Below are positions 47,020-57,975 of a stretch of 64,000 bases of DNA, piece after piece (the first letter of the stretch is position 1; the number at the start of each line of letters is the position of its first letter). The position numbers and the translations under genes were made by a program. The notes beneath the pieces were generated by a model, which worked only from the letters and a program-made list of their open reading frames with translations, did no database searches and had not been told where the DNA came from. The DNA is from Paralvinella palmiformis (taxonomy: Eukaryota; Annelida; Polychaeta; Terebellida; Alvinellidae). The stretch spans positions 203,098-267,097 of the forward strand of contig JAODUP010000584.1 of assembly GCA_025642065.1 (NCBI GenBank), written 5' to 3'.

Positions 47020-47882
47020 TTATTTTAAAACAAAGTCTTTGTATTTGCTTGGTAGACGTCTGGCTCTACTAGTTCTAGTCAGCGGAGCAGGTCCGTCTAC
47101 AGCATCTGGTGACTCGTTTGGTGTCGATTCGATATCATGTTGTGTTTGCGCGGCTGGAGATTGTTCATCGATCTCCATGTCCTGAATTTTAGGCTCTTGG
47201 ACTTTCCGTCCTAGAACACGCTTGAAGTGTGAAGCGTTGAGAGTTTTGTTACCGTGAATTGTGTCCGTAGCCGTGATCATGGTTCCTTTCACCTCAGCTA
47301 CAGTAAGGGAGGCACGATGGTAATTAGTAGACAACTTGTTTACTTTCGGCTGCCTCACAACAACCGTATCACCAACATGAAGCTGACTGATTGGTTTCAC
47401 ACTCTTGGCATCTGCGTTGCGCTTCTGTTTAGCTTTCTGTTCGGCATCACGAATGCGTACCACCTCAGCATTGACTTTTCCAGATAGTTCAGGTAGTAAC
47501 ACTTTGATATTTGTACCAAATAGTAGTAATTCAGCTGGATGTTTGCCTGTAATTTGAAATGGAGGGCCGTCATCCGTCTTCAGGCAATCGGGCGCACCAT
47601 CAGTAGCAAAGATCTTATCTAAGACCGGTATGACGGCATTTGCAGATGTGGAACTAACCAGCTCCACAACTCATCCATTACCACTAGGCAATAGTGACCA
47701 CTTGGATATGGACCACCAAAATCTGCTGAGAGTGATTGCCATGGCTTATCTGGTAACTCAGACATCTGCATAGGGTGAAGGCGCTCATCCTTGTTCACTA
47801 GTGCACATGCACTGCAGTTTGAGACTACTTCATCCACAAACGAATCAACTTTAGGGAACCACACTTTGGCTCGTAATAACAA
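47020..47882 (-). pseudogene. G2 integrase, core deleted
   Basis: LLRAKVWFPKVDSFVDEVV and CSACALVNKDER give the zinc region, DKPWQSLSADFGGPYPSGHY the core start. After a frameshift TDDGPPFQ runs directly into ITGKHPAELLLFGTN, so most of the core between the second Asp and the PAELLFG motif is missing. The C-terminal part (HVGDTVVVRQPKVNK, HFKRVLGR) is intact. Confidence 0.85.
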
Positions 47883-48226
47883 TTTGGTCTTCCCAGTCCT
47901 TGGTGACCTTCGTGTGCAAAGTAAACAACGTTACGACACATGTACGTGGGAATCACTATCCTGTCTCATCGCAGCAACAAACCACCTCCCGACACACTCA
48001 ACTCCCTAGTGAGCTTCTCATAAGATAGCATCTCCTCACATTATTTATAACGGTACCACTGACCATCACGAACGCAGCTAATTACATTCTGCAACATAGG
48101 ATCTCCAACAGTGGCTTTTACAACTTCTTCCACTGACAATGTTTTTGGGCAGAGCGAATCACACACATAGTTCACATATTCTTCTGTCACTTTTTTACCA
48201 CCAGTGCAGGTAGACCTTACTGGATG

Positions 48227-48574
48227 TCATGACATATAATCTGCTGGATTTGTGGATCCAGGGCGATACATGATTATGAAATCATACTGTTGCAGGCGAA
48301 GGCACCAACGCTCAATCCAAGGCGATGGTTTGGCAAGCACATTAGTGAATACACTCACCAGCGGTTTATGATCTGTTATCACTGAAAAGTTATTTCCATA
48401 CAAACACAGGTGAAAATGTTCCACACCCCAGCGTACAGCTAAGGCTTCTTTTTCAATTTGAGAATAGCGCGATTCAACCTCATCAAGAGCACGTGATGCA
48501 TAGGAGATAATGCGGACCTCCCTCTGATCATCATCATGATGGTGGACTTGAGTTAGTATCCCATTATCGACGCC
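48227..48574 (-). pseudogene. G2 RNase H fragment
   Basis: EVRIISYASRALDEVESRYS, VITDHKPLVSVF and YRPGSTNPADYMS, then TGA where Arg is expected (ADYxSRHP). The domain begins next to the LTR without its first strand. Confidence 0.85.
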
Positions 48575-48576
48575 AA

Positions 48577-48750
48577 TGTAATACTTGTAAGATAACCAGA
48601 GATTCTCACAGTGTTTAACACAACACCAAGTACTTTTGCTATCTTTTTTACATTCCCCATCTTGTCATATACCACAATGCATTAGTACATCGAAATTGCA
48701 ATAAGGAATTCCCAATTGGGACATGTAAGATTTAATTGCTGAACATTACA
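48577..48750 (-). repeat. 5' LTR of element G2
   Basis: Minus-strand start TGTAATGTTCAGCAATTAAA, end TTACAAGTATTACA. It is followed immediately by mid-RNase H coding sequence, so the primer-binding site and the 5' coding half are deleted. Confidence 0.9.
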
Positions 48751-48999
48751 GTCACCATTTTCAAACTCATGGGACAAAACTGAGCCCAGCCAATAGAAAC
48801 TTGCATCTCATGCCAACCGTAACGTTTTACTGGGATCATAATATACATGTAACGTTTCACTTGTCAACTGATTTTTGCAGTCTTTCAATGCCTGTTTACA
48901 CTCACTAGACCAGTGCACTTAACACTTTTTCGTAGCAGCCTGAGTAATAGATTCAAAACTGATGCTAAATCTGGTAAAACGGATGATAGTATTAACTGG

Positions 49000-49881
49000 G
49001 ACACATTAGTGGGAATAGGGGCCTTTTTAATTGCCTCTACAGAACTTTCCACTGGTCGTACACCATCACCACAATACTCAAATCCAAGGTATATAGTACT
49101 AGATTTAAAAAATTACACTTTGGCAATTTTATATGTACATTATTTTCACTGAGCCTTTCCAATACCATTTCAAGAATATTCAAATTCTCATTCTCATCAT
49201 TTCCACCTATGAGTATATCAGACACATTTGGGTATGCCTGGCAATATTTGATCTATCTTAAATTGAAAGATTTTTGGTAAAGATTTAACTCCACACGGCA
49301 GTTTTAAGTAAGCATACAAGCCTTTGTGGGTTTTTATTGTGAGGAACTTTGTACTGATCTCATCAACTTTTAATTGTGCATAGGCATGGGACAAATCTAA
49401 TTTGGTAAATACTTGGGAGCCTGCCATTTGCACATACATATCCTGAGTAGTTGGTAGAGTTATTTGCTCATCCTTTACTGAAGGATTAATACTGACTTTA
49501 TAATCATCACAGATCCTTACAGAATATCTGCCTTCGGAACCACTACAATGGGACTAGCCCATTCAGATCTTTCTACCTTTTTAATAACACCATTTTCTTC
49601 AAGCTTTCGTAATTCAGCTTCTACTGGTTCACGTAATGCATGTGGTACCCCTCTGGCTTAACTCTGATGTGAGCCTTATGGCCTTTCAAACCATCGTAAC
49701 TGTCTTCAAATAAATGAGCCTTATTTTTCAGCATCGAATTTAATCTTTGCTTGGCATTAGGGTTCCCTGCTTCCTCGTGTTTAACATGGAACCCCTTTGA
49801 CCAATTTAGTCGTAATTTTGCCAACCAGCTTCTACCTAAACGTGTAGGCCTTTCAGGGTGGTCTACTACAATTAAAGGCAA
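49000..49881 (-). pseudogene. G1 reverse transcriptase, dead
   Basis: LPLIVVDHPERPTRLGRSWL, ICDDYKVSINPS, FTKLDLSHAYAQLKV and LPCGVKSLPKIFQ are RT motifs in order. At the catalytic YxDD box the frame shifts and one Asp is replaced by Ser (VSDILIGG), so it is inactive. Further stops occur upstream. Confidence 0.8.
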
Positions 49882-49921
49882 TGTAAGTTTTTGCTCACCA
49901 TAGACAATTTCGCATACAAAT

Positions 49922-50896
49922 TCACCACACAGTTAGTGAGTCACCAGTATAAGCATACAATCTAATATTAGGTTGTCTCAATGGAATATGACAGAAGTCT
50001 CTCCTATACACAGATTTACACATTATTGTGTGATCAGCAGTAGTATCTATTTGCATTTTACAAGGCTTACAGTTAAACAGCACATTCTCAAAATAACCAT
50101 TAGAAGACTTAAACAGTGACATAACAGTATATATGCCTAAACAATATTCATCATCCTCATTCTGGTTAATAGTGTTCTCGGTGACAACTTTATCTACACC
50201 TGCAGTAGGCTTAGAACTAGTAAAGTTTTTGGTGTGTCCTTTGCCTAGTTTAGTCTTGCAAAACCTGGCAAAGTCACCTTGCTTTCTGCACCTTTTACAG
50301 GTCACGTCCTTATGTGGACAGTTAGGTGCCAGATGGTTGTTTCCGCAGTGGTAAAACGACACTGTACCGGTAGTTGAGCGAAATCCGCCTTTACGTCCTG
50401 GATACTTCTTTTGACTACTTGTCACTTTATTCACAGTGCTTTGTGATGGATGCATTTCTTGTACTTGTTTAGAAGACATCTCCATCGCTGTAGCGATTCG
50501 ACACGCATCATCGAATGTTAAATGTTCAGTGCTTAACAGTTTATTTTGGATTTTAAAATCTCGTAATCCACAAACAAATAGATCTCTCAAAGCTCGATTT
50601 AAATACTGGTCGAAATTACAATGTATAGACAGTTTTTTTCAAAACTAGAATATAATCATTAATAGATTCGCTGTTCAGTTTCTTAAATATTTCTTCCAGC
50701 TCAATATCCTTTGGTTTACCAGGAGCCATTAAATTGCTTATTACCGCGCAAGTTTCTGGACCGTCTTCAGAGTTCCCTGCCACTTCCAAGATATTGTTCG
50801 CAAGAAAAAACATCTCTAGTCTTTCTGCGTATCACACAAATGTTTCTTTAACATGATCATACTGACCAACACCACCAATTATTCCCTTGTAGCCAT
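49922..50896 (-). pseudogene. G1 gag and protease region, damaged
   Basis: Gag motifs QYDHVKETFV and RLEMFFLANNI begin near 50896. The zinc knuckles have lost ligands: the first reads FYHCGNNHLAPNC with Phe for the first Cys, and the second CKRCRKQGDFARFC has Asp for His. The protease box reads QIDTTADHTI where DTG is expected. Frameshifts and a stop lie near the gag start. Confidence 0.75.
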
Positions 50897-51454
50897 TTGC
50901 AAAATATGCAAACGATCACCCACATATTAAATAACCTAGCTCAAAGTGCTGATTAACCGCCATTTTGAAGCTAGACAGAGACTGGAAGCTCTAGAATGCT
51001 GACGTTACTTGAACGCACCCGGTTGACCTGATGTCGGTAGAGCTCGTACAAAAGCATGTAAGCAACTGTGAGCAAAGAATTATTTCAGAACATAACGCAA
51101 TTACATTGTTAAAATTACGTCATGAATGACATACAACCATATTAGTTTGAGACAGCAGGAACCTGACAAGCGGAAGATGATTAAAAATGGCTGAGATATT
51201 AACGTTCAAGAGGAACTATAATCCGCGTCGGTCTAGAGAGTGCTCATATGACGTCAGAGCATTTGTATTTTCTCCTTCCCGCCTTCGAATCTGGCTTCCA
51301 GGGCAGTCGTAAAGGTGGCCCTCCAGTAATTTGAATAATTTCCCTATTTCTAGGATATCAGGTATATTTCGTGATTATTATTGTGGAATTTGGGGTTAGT
51401 TCTAAGCATTACATATTTAAGAAATATTTCTGAGGATAGACTGTCCCTTTAACT
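50897..51454 (-). mobile_element. MITE family M, copy 3
   Basis: On the minus strand TTAAAGGGACAGTCTATCCT is the left terminus. The body matches the 22310 copy through CAAAATGGCGG and CAGCACTTTGA and stops next to the gag ATG of G1. The far terminal repeat is absent. Confidence 0.75.
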
Positions 51455-51551
51455 AGGCGGTAAATAAATTAGCCATTAAGCAAACCGTTATGACGAAGGA
51501 AATCATTACGTTCCACATGGTAAGTTATATGATAATGTAAAAAGGTGCATT

Positions 51552-51630
51552 TGCAATAACATTACAAGTTTTACAGCCACTTTTACTGCGCACAGTAAGT
51601 TAATTGGACTGAACGACTGACAAACCTAAC
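51552..51630 (-). mobile_element. SINE family B relic in inverted-duplication arm 1
   Basis: TTACTGTGCGCAGTAAAAGT and GGCTGTAAAAC on the minus strand match the 3' part of family B. The matching relic in arm 2 is at about 57795-57865, so the SINE predates the duplication. Confidence 0.5.
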
Positions 51631-51790
51631 GTTGTTAGTCTTAAACAATATTCGAGATACATTCAGGGGTATAATGTTTTTGATTCCGTTTCGTAATTAA
51701 TATATTCGCAATTACTCACTATAGGTAAGTCATATAGCATATGAAATAAAACGAGGCCATCAATGGCTTATAAATCTCTTAAAGTCCTAC

Positions 51791-52060
51791 CTGACAATGC
51801 ATGTAGTAACTGACTGCGCTCGAAACTGCGACAGACAAAACCAGTATTATCACGAACCCAGTAATGTAATGCTTGAGTTCTGGGATAAACTTCAGCTTAT
51901 TAGACATTTTGGCAGAGCCACTTTGTCTCAGACGTTTACCATTAGTTTGATCGATATTTGATTCAGTATTTCCAGTATTAGCGCGACCTGCCTCAACAGA
52001 TTCATATTGATGATCATCGGAAGATGCCACTGGAAGCTAGTACTGGGAGTCCTTGATCGT
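51791..52060 (-). pseudogene. first exon of a small type II membrane protein, copy 1 (start lost)
   Basis: The frame matching copy 2 starts with ACG instead of ATG (52060-52058) and has TAG at 52039-52037 where copy 2 has CAG. After that it is open: a polar N-terminal region (ASSDDHQYESVEAGRANTG, RLRQSGSAKMSNKLKFIPEL), then one hydrophobic segment ITGFVIILVLSVAVSSAVSY, then MHCQ. It ends at CAG|GTAGGA, a good 5' splice site in phase 0. The layout is a type II signal anchor with the rest of the protein on later exons, which I did not find. Family not recognised. Confidence 0.6.
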
Positions 52061-52841
52061 GATTTCTATTTTAACCCACTCTTAAACACAATTTCTTTTC
52101 AGCTTATTGCCGTAGTTATTTTCTTGGCGATTTTATCTTGCGTGTAATTGGCTAACGTTGGCTCCGTGCTTACTCACACACACTTCCACACACCGATTCA
52201 TGGGTCAATAATTTTGTTAAATGTATCACTCACATAAGCCCCCTCGTGCTTCCTGGGTTGTTGGGACTGCTTTCACCGTCATGGCCTTATTTATTTAGAA
52301 ATGCCATCAAAACCTATTTCTTAAAATTTTAGTTCAAAAGGATGTTCATGAACTGCCCATAGGCTTCGAGTTTCAACTCCAGATAGTCCATACTAGACTG
52401 TGACGTGAAAAAGAAATAGGGCCGCGTGAACCTATTTTATTTGTAGCGCAGTAATTTTAAGTAGACGCCAGCGCGTAAAAAGCTGAACGGCTGCGCGTGC
52501 TCCGGTCTATGTGAGTGACGGCCTGACCAGAAACCGGAACGGGTCAGAAACCAAACGGGTGAGTATGCCAAACAACGACGCCTAACTATATATAATTTTT
52601 TTTAATGACTAATGATATTATGGCTATATATACATATAGGCTAATGGTTAATGTATTGACGATCAGGGTCATATTTCTAAGGTGGAATTTATACACAGTT
52701 GCGTAATGATTTATCTGACATTCAAGGATCAAAATGATTGTGAATGTCACAGTTCCTTTATCAATTATGTCAATTATATATAATCTATTATAAATGAAAT
52801 CAAAGCTTATGTGTTTGTGTGTGTATGTGTTTTCACCTTCA

Positions 52842-52924
52842 ACTCACTACTTAAGTATGGATACACACCAATCAACTCACTACATCTGGCCAACTCACTA
52901 CCTCGACCGAGGTAGTGAGTTGGC
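52842..52924. repeat. CAACTCACTAC motif cluster with a 17-bp perfect palindrome arm
   Basis: CAACTCACTAC occurs three times in forward orientation, then its reverse complement. GCCAACTCACTACCTCG (52889-52905) and CGAGGTAGTGAGTTGGC (52908-52924) form a perfect inverted repeat with a 2-nt spacer. Inverted counterparts lie at 55440-55730. Confidence 0.8.
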
Positions 52925-55400
52925 AAATTTCGCCAAACTTTGCTAAAATGTTATTTGAGTCACATAATTGCTATTTCCACTTTCATTTCAAATCATGTCA
53001 TATATGGAATATAGAAGATACACCTGTTGATTTAGCTAAGTAACAATGATCAGTTAACCTCCCAAAAGTATCAAAGTATCAGTGGCATATGCATTGTGCA
53101 TGATGTGATTTTCTTGTCACCAAGATTGAAGATATTCTGCGCAGCCGCAAGCAGTTGAGGCAGACATGGCTTTCTAGCTTAAGCATTGGCACATGTAACA
53201 TTTCTCCTCCCATTATTTAATTATATATTATCCATACATGTATATATATTACATTTACAATATCACAATCCGCCTATGGTACTTGTGTCGCGGGTTCAAG
53301 TTGTCCACCTTTTAGGGCTAGCCCTAGGCAGCTAACGCCAGTTTATTGCACACGGCACTCTCAATTCCAGAGTGGCCCCGCTGCCTCAGTAAATAAATTT
53401 ATTCACAATGTCAATAATAAATATATGATTATATCATACATAAATCTGGAAATTGAATACTATTGAAACCATTACCATGAATCCATCATTACTCATATAT
53501 GAATAATCTGTCTATATGTCCCATGATACTAATAGACATAGAGTGATAGACTATTTCAGGATTTGGCAATGAGGAGCAATAAAATAGCAAAGAGAATATA
53601 AATTTGCCAAACAATATTGATCATTGATGATTATATTTAGGATATAGTTGAATCAGCACAATATATAACTATGAAGAAAAAAAAAACATAATGAGATGAT
53701 GACACAATTTGCAGCATGACACAAGAAAAACCCATTCAATATTTTAATCAGGACACTTACTTTGTTCAGTGTTTGTCATAGGCGCATTTATCATTACTAT
53801 GGTAAGTGTTCAAGAAAAATATTTGTATTTGAAACAGGAATTGTGTTTGAGAAGAAATGTCAGTAATTATACTGAACCGCTTGTTCCATATAGACTTATA
53901 GGAGGAAAGTTCCTTAGGCCATATACAAAAATATTGTGTTACCCGTGTCATGCTTTAAAAACGTGGGTAGGTAGGGTTTAAATTATTTTAATTTTAGCAA
54001 TGCGTCATCGCAAGGTGATTTATACACATATTACAGAATAAAGATCACTGTAATGTAATTCATTACTTGACCCAAAAAGGTGAGAAACAATAACACCCTC
54101 TATTTCAGAACCGGACATTCGGATAATAAAATTGTATTTTTTATCTTGCGGTTTTTCCGGTAGAAAACTTGAATTTGAGAGGACAGGGATTCATCTAATT
54201 TATGTATGCCATTATGGTATCTAAACACTGATTTCGTTTAGAGTAAATCTAGTTTGTTAGTTAAGTGTCAGCTCTGATTTTTAGTGGGATCAAAGGACAA
54301 TATTAATTTCTAGTAGGCTAACTCTAGTTTTTAGAGGGTCAATACCTATGTAACGTTTAGTAGGGAGATCAATTTTAATTTGTAATTAGGCTTCAAGCTT
54401 CAGTTTAGTTAAGAAATGGGTCCACTTTCCTCCCATTTAAAAGCATTAAGCAGGTGTAATAAAAACAACTTTTTCTGAATATTTAATCAAGTACAACTCA
54501 CAAACCAAGGAAACTAGAACATTACTGTAAACTGTACCCAGTTTATCACATTTAGATGCATATGATGATTGGCTGTATTGCATTAATTTAATATTTGTTT
54601 TGAAGTATCTACCGGAATGTGTATAATACAATAATAGAAGGGGAAGAAGTTTCAAGCACCCTACAAGTTTAATGTGCCAGCATAATTTAAAGGGAGGATC
54701 TGAATCTGACACTTGTTTTTATCTAATTTGAAAAGTATTCATTATTTCCATAATGACATTTGATAAATTAGTTATTGATGAGAATGAATATATTTATGTG
54801 ACTAATATTCTTGGTAACAACAAGTGTGATATGCAGCTTTTTGTTTGTCTCATATAATCTGTGCAGCATATCAACATTTGTAAGTGATCATCATCAAGAG
54901 TTAATGCATTATATTGAATATCAATTAGACTTGCTTGAATAACATGTAAAAATATAGGTATGTCAAAACTGGGAATTTACTCTTATTTTCAAGGCTTGTC
55001 AAGGGTAAAACATTTCATAATCCATCTCATCCCATGAAGAAATTCACCTATTACATGCTCATTTTTGTTTTATATTTCAGGAGGATGTTCAGGAAACAAA
55101 GAAAACTAAGGTCAGCATTTTTAACTAGGCTTATATATTCATGCTTATTCATTTCACAGCATTATGACATTTGAACTTGTCACCTTTAGAAGACAAGATG
55201 ATCATCGTTCATGCAAAATAGGCTGTTTTTGAGAAGATTTTTATTAAGATTTAGGGTGCTCTTTAAGACCAAATTTCGAAGATCCACCCCGAATATGAGT
55301 AATTATGCAATGTTATGAATTTTGTTTCATGGGTTGTGGCCTCTGCTTCTGCACCACAAAAATTATTATTTGTCTCTGTTCTTTTGAATTGGTTAAACCC
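52925..55400. other. sequence between the CAACTCACTAC clusters
   Basis: No solid gene. A 70-codon frame at 53769-53981 and a short acceptor-donor pair at about 55081-55110 (TATTTCAG ... AAG|GTCAGC) look exon-like but could not be linked. A SINE fragment lies at 53265-53402. Confidence 0.35.
53265..53402 (+). mobile_element. SINE-like fragment (family D)
   Basis: Contains a box B-like GCGGGTTCAAGTTGTCC followed by a GC-richer body and AGTAAATAAATTTATTCAC. The box A side is missing. Confidence 0.4.
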
Positions 55401-55401
55401 A

Positions 55402-55446
55402 GGGGCAGACATGCGGTCAATTCAATTCCGGAATTGGAATTGATGT
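55402..55446. mobile_element. GGAATTG-rich hAT-like fragment, copy 4
   Basis: CAGGGGCAGACATGCGGTCA then ATTCAATTCCGGAATTGG. Only the terminal part is present, directly before the GTAGTGAGTTG cluster. Confidence 0.5.
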
Positions 55447-55730
55447 AGTGAGGTTATTGCCTCTATTGAGCACAGTGAGTTGAATGTGCGTGTAAAATGG
55501 AGTGAGTTGAATGTTCGTGTATAATGTAGTGAGTTGAATGTATGTATCCAACGTAGTGAGTTGAATGTATTTATCCTAGTGTGTAATTGAAAATGAAATG
55601 TTTATATTATTGAAATAAATAGGTATGAAAAAGTTGAGTGACATCCAAGGTAGTTTCTACAATGCCTATTAATTTGACCCCGTTCTACAAACTATTTATT
55701 GTGGTAGTGAGTTGCCAGTGATTTTAAGTG
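55447..55730. repeat. GTAGTGAGTTG motif cluster, inverted relative to 52842-52924
   Basis: AGTGAGTTGAATGT recurs about every 31-36 bp (about 55470, 55500, 55534, 55555), with more distant copies after. These are the reverse complement of the CAACTCACTAC words at 52.8 kb, including shared GGATACA/TGTATCC words between units. Confidence 0.75.
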
Positions 55731-55749
55731 AGTTAAAGGTATAAACGAG

Positions 55750-55791
55750 TATGTGTGTGTTTGTGTGTGTGTGTGTGGGGGGGGGGGGGGT
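55750..55791. repeat. (GT)n plus poly-G tract
   Basis: GTGTGTGTTTGTGTGTGTGT followed by about 14 G. Homopolymer length here may be unreliable. Confidence 0.8.
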
Positions 55792-56748
55792 ATATGCAGG
55801 TGTATGTCTATGTGGAGCTGAGTGAATATGGTTTTATTTATGAAGGTATCTGGTGGTGATTTCATGTTTGTCATTGTGGGATTTGTTTTCCCTCGACCAC
55901 GTTTCCCGGGTGTCATGGGTAATAGTTATAAACAACTCAACTGAACATCCGATTATCCGGAACAGGATAGCTTATTGTCAAACAATAACATTATGTGCCA
56001 TATCTTTGAGATCCAAAACAAAGAAACCCGAAAAAATATTAGTGATTACGTTTGTGAGCGGATACGGCCGGCAGTTAGTGAATACGTACGGATACCCAAC
56101 CAGCACAACTGAATCAGTATGGACACCAAACGAGCACCAACTGAATTATTATATACACCAAAATTGCGCCAACTAATTTAGTATGGACATCCAAACAGCA
56201 CCAACTGAATCGGTATGGATAACCAAACAGCACCAACTAAATCAGTTAAGAGACCAATCAAACAGTTAGAAAGGCAACTTTACGATGCGACAAAACCAAG
56301 AATTAATCAAGCTTTGAAAAATGAATCAGTTCATCATCCTGGCGTGTGTCTATGTGAATGGTGGAATTCCGTTCCCCAGTAACATATTTCTGGAGAATTA
56401 AAACTAATACGCAAGCAATTCGTTATGATAAACAGAAAAAGAAAGCAGCCTTCTCGGCCATTTACGCCAGGGATTGGGGGATTTCTTTCCGTCAATACCA
56501 CATCCCAGGAACTTTGTCTTGACAATCGGAAATCGGATACTTCCGAAGTACCACAGGAAATATTTGTCACTCACATTTATTACGTCATGCTCTTTTGTTT
56601 TAATGCAGATCATTCTTCTGAAATGTTTTCACTACTTGAGCCATCGCCAGCTAATGACGGAAACTTATGCTTAGTTCTTGCTCCTTATATACAAAAATGG
56701 CTTTTTATACACATTCTCTGTGCCTGTGCCATATTATACACAGCTAAA

Positions 56749-56793
<45 letters not shown>

Positions 56794-56940
56794 AGCTTAA
56801 AAGCTGCAAAAGACTTTAAAGCTTGCTCCTTCAAAATATGTCACAGTCCCAACCAATATCAAATTAACCGTCATTAGGGACTCGTTTTAAAGATAGTTTT
56901 GTGAACATACAGACACACACACACAAACTTTCTATATATT
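55792..56940. other. intergenic DNA
   Basis: No convincing exon. A (CA)n/(TA)n tract lies at 56749-56789. Overlapping 66-150-codon frames on both strands near 56334-56877 are not supported by family motifs. Confidence 0.35.
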
Positions 56941-57962
56941 GCGGAGTTGGCGTATGTCACCTCCTTCAGTTCGAATTTTGGCCAGTTACGGTTTCTGATC
57001 AAGCCATCAATCACATAGACCGGAGCACGAACAGCCGTTGAGTTTCTTACGCGCTGGAGCCTACTTACAATTGCTACGCTACAAATAAAATAGGCCCACG
57101 AGGGCAGATTTCTGTTTCACGCCACGGTCAAATATGCGACGGTCTAGTATGAATTACCTAGGAGTTGAAAATCGAAGCCACACGGCAGATCATGAAAATC
57201 ACTTTGAACTCAAATCTGAACAAATATTTTATAAATAAATAAGGCCGTGACGGTGAAAGCAGTTCCAACAATGCGGAAGTACGAGGGGGCTTATGTGAGG
57301 GATAACTTTAACGAAATTATGAACCTATGAATGGGTGTGTGTGTATGAGTAAGCACGGAGCTAACAACCACGGCAATTACTGAATTAGCTGAAAGAAAGT
57401 TGTGTTTAAGAACGAGCCAAAATAGAAATCATGATCAAGGACTCCCAGTACCAGCTTCCAGAGGCATCTTCCGATGATCATCAATATGAATACATGGAGG
57501 CAGGTCGCACTAATACTGGATATACTGAATCAAATATCGATCAAACTAATGGTGAACGTCTGAGACAAAGTGGCTCTGCCAAAATGTCTAATAAGCTGAA
57601 GTTTATCCCAGAACTCTGTCGCAGTTTCGAGCGCAGTCAGCTACTACATTACATTGTCAGGTAGGACTTTAAGAGATTTATAAGCCATTGAAGGCCTCGT
57701 TTTATTTAATATACAATATGACTTGCCGACAGTGAGTAATTGCTAATATATTAACTACGAAAGGAATCAAGAACATTATACCCCTGAGTGTTTGTCAGTC
57801 ATTCAGTTCATTTAACTTACTGTGCGCAGTAACAGTGGCCGTAAAACATGAAATGTTATTGTAAATGTACACTGTTACATTATGATGTAGCTTATGATGT
57901 GGCACGTAATGATTTACTTCGTCATAACGGTTTCCTTAATAGATAATGTATTTACCTCAGAG
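56941..57962 (+). repeat. large inverted duplication, arm 2
   Basis: Plus-strand counterpart of 51470-52578. The arms are 4.4 kb apart. Confidence 0.85.
57431..57660 (+). pseudogene. first exon of the type II membrane protein, copy 2 (membrane segment deleted)
   Basis: It has a good ATG (MIKDSQYQLPEASSDDHQYE) and the polar region matches copy 1 up to KLKFIPEL. A 41-bp deletion at 57616/57617 then removes the stretch that in copy 1 encodes most of the hydrophobic segment and shifts the frame, giving CRSFERSQLLHY. A 1-bp insertion follows near 57650. The splice donor CAG|GTAGGA is kept at 57660. Net length difference from copy 1 (230 against 270 nt) agrees exactly. This copy cannot make the membrane anchor. 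Confidence 0.6.
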
Positions 57963-57975
57963 AGTTTAAATATAG

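Larger units (their letters stand above)
46434..48750 (-). mobile_element. nested Ty3/gypsy element G2 with LTRs and 5-bp target duplication
   Basis: A 2317-bp element inserted in the RNase H domain of G1. LTRs at 48577-48750 (5') and 46434-46608 (3') are 174 and 175 bp, start TGTAATGTTC / TGTCATGTTC and end ATTACA. The duplicated target site GTCAC flanks it at 46429-46433 and 48751-48755. Only RNase H and integrase parts remain inside; gag, protease and reverse transcriptase are missing. A purine tract AAAGATAGGAAGGGA directly precedes the 3' LTR. Confidence 0.92.
44652..50896 (-). mobile_element. Ty3/gypsy retrotransposon G1, degenerate, with nested insertion
   Basis: Read on the minus strand: gag from an ATG at 50896, zinc-knuckle region, protease, reverse transcriptase, RNase H, integrase, a purine tract and one 3' LTR (44652-44808). 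No 5' LTR is seen; a MITE abuts the gag start. The RNase H region is split by a second gypsy element (46434-48750). Many frameshifts and lost catalytic residues make it dead. Domain order gag-PR-RT-RH-IN places it in Ty3/gypsy. Confidence 0.85.
51470..52578 (-). repeat. large inverted duplication, arm 1
   Basis: The reverse complement of this segment aligns with 56941-57962 over about 1 kb with scattered substitutions and indels. Shared landmarks include CACATAGACCGGAGCAC, AAATAAGGCC.TGACGGTGAA, GAGGGGGCTTATGTGAG, the membrane-protein exon and a SINE B relic. Confidence 0.85.

Noticed and set aside
55081..55110. 30-nt microexon candidate (TATTTCAG|...AAG|GTCAGC)
   Set aside because: Splice sites look fair but there is no neighbouring exon to join; such pairs arise by chance.
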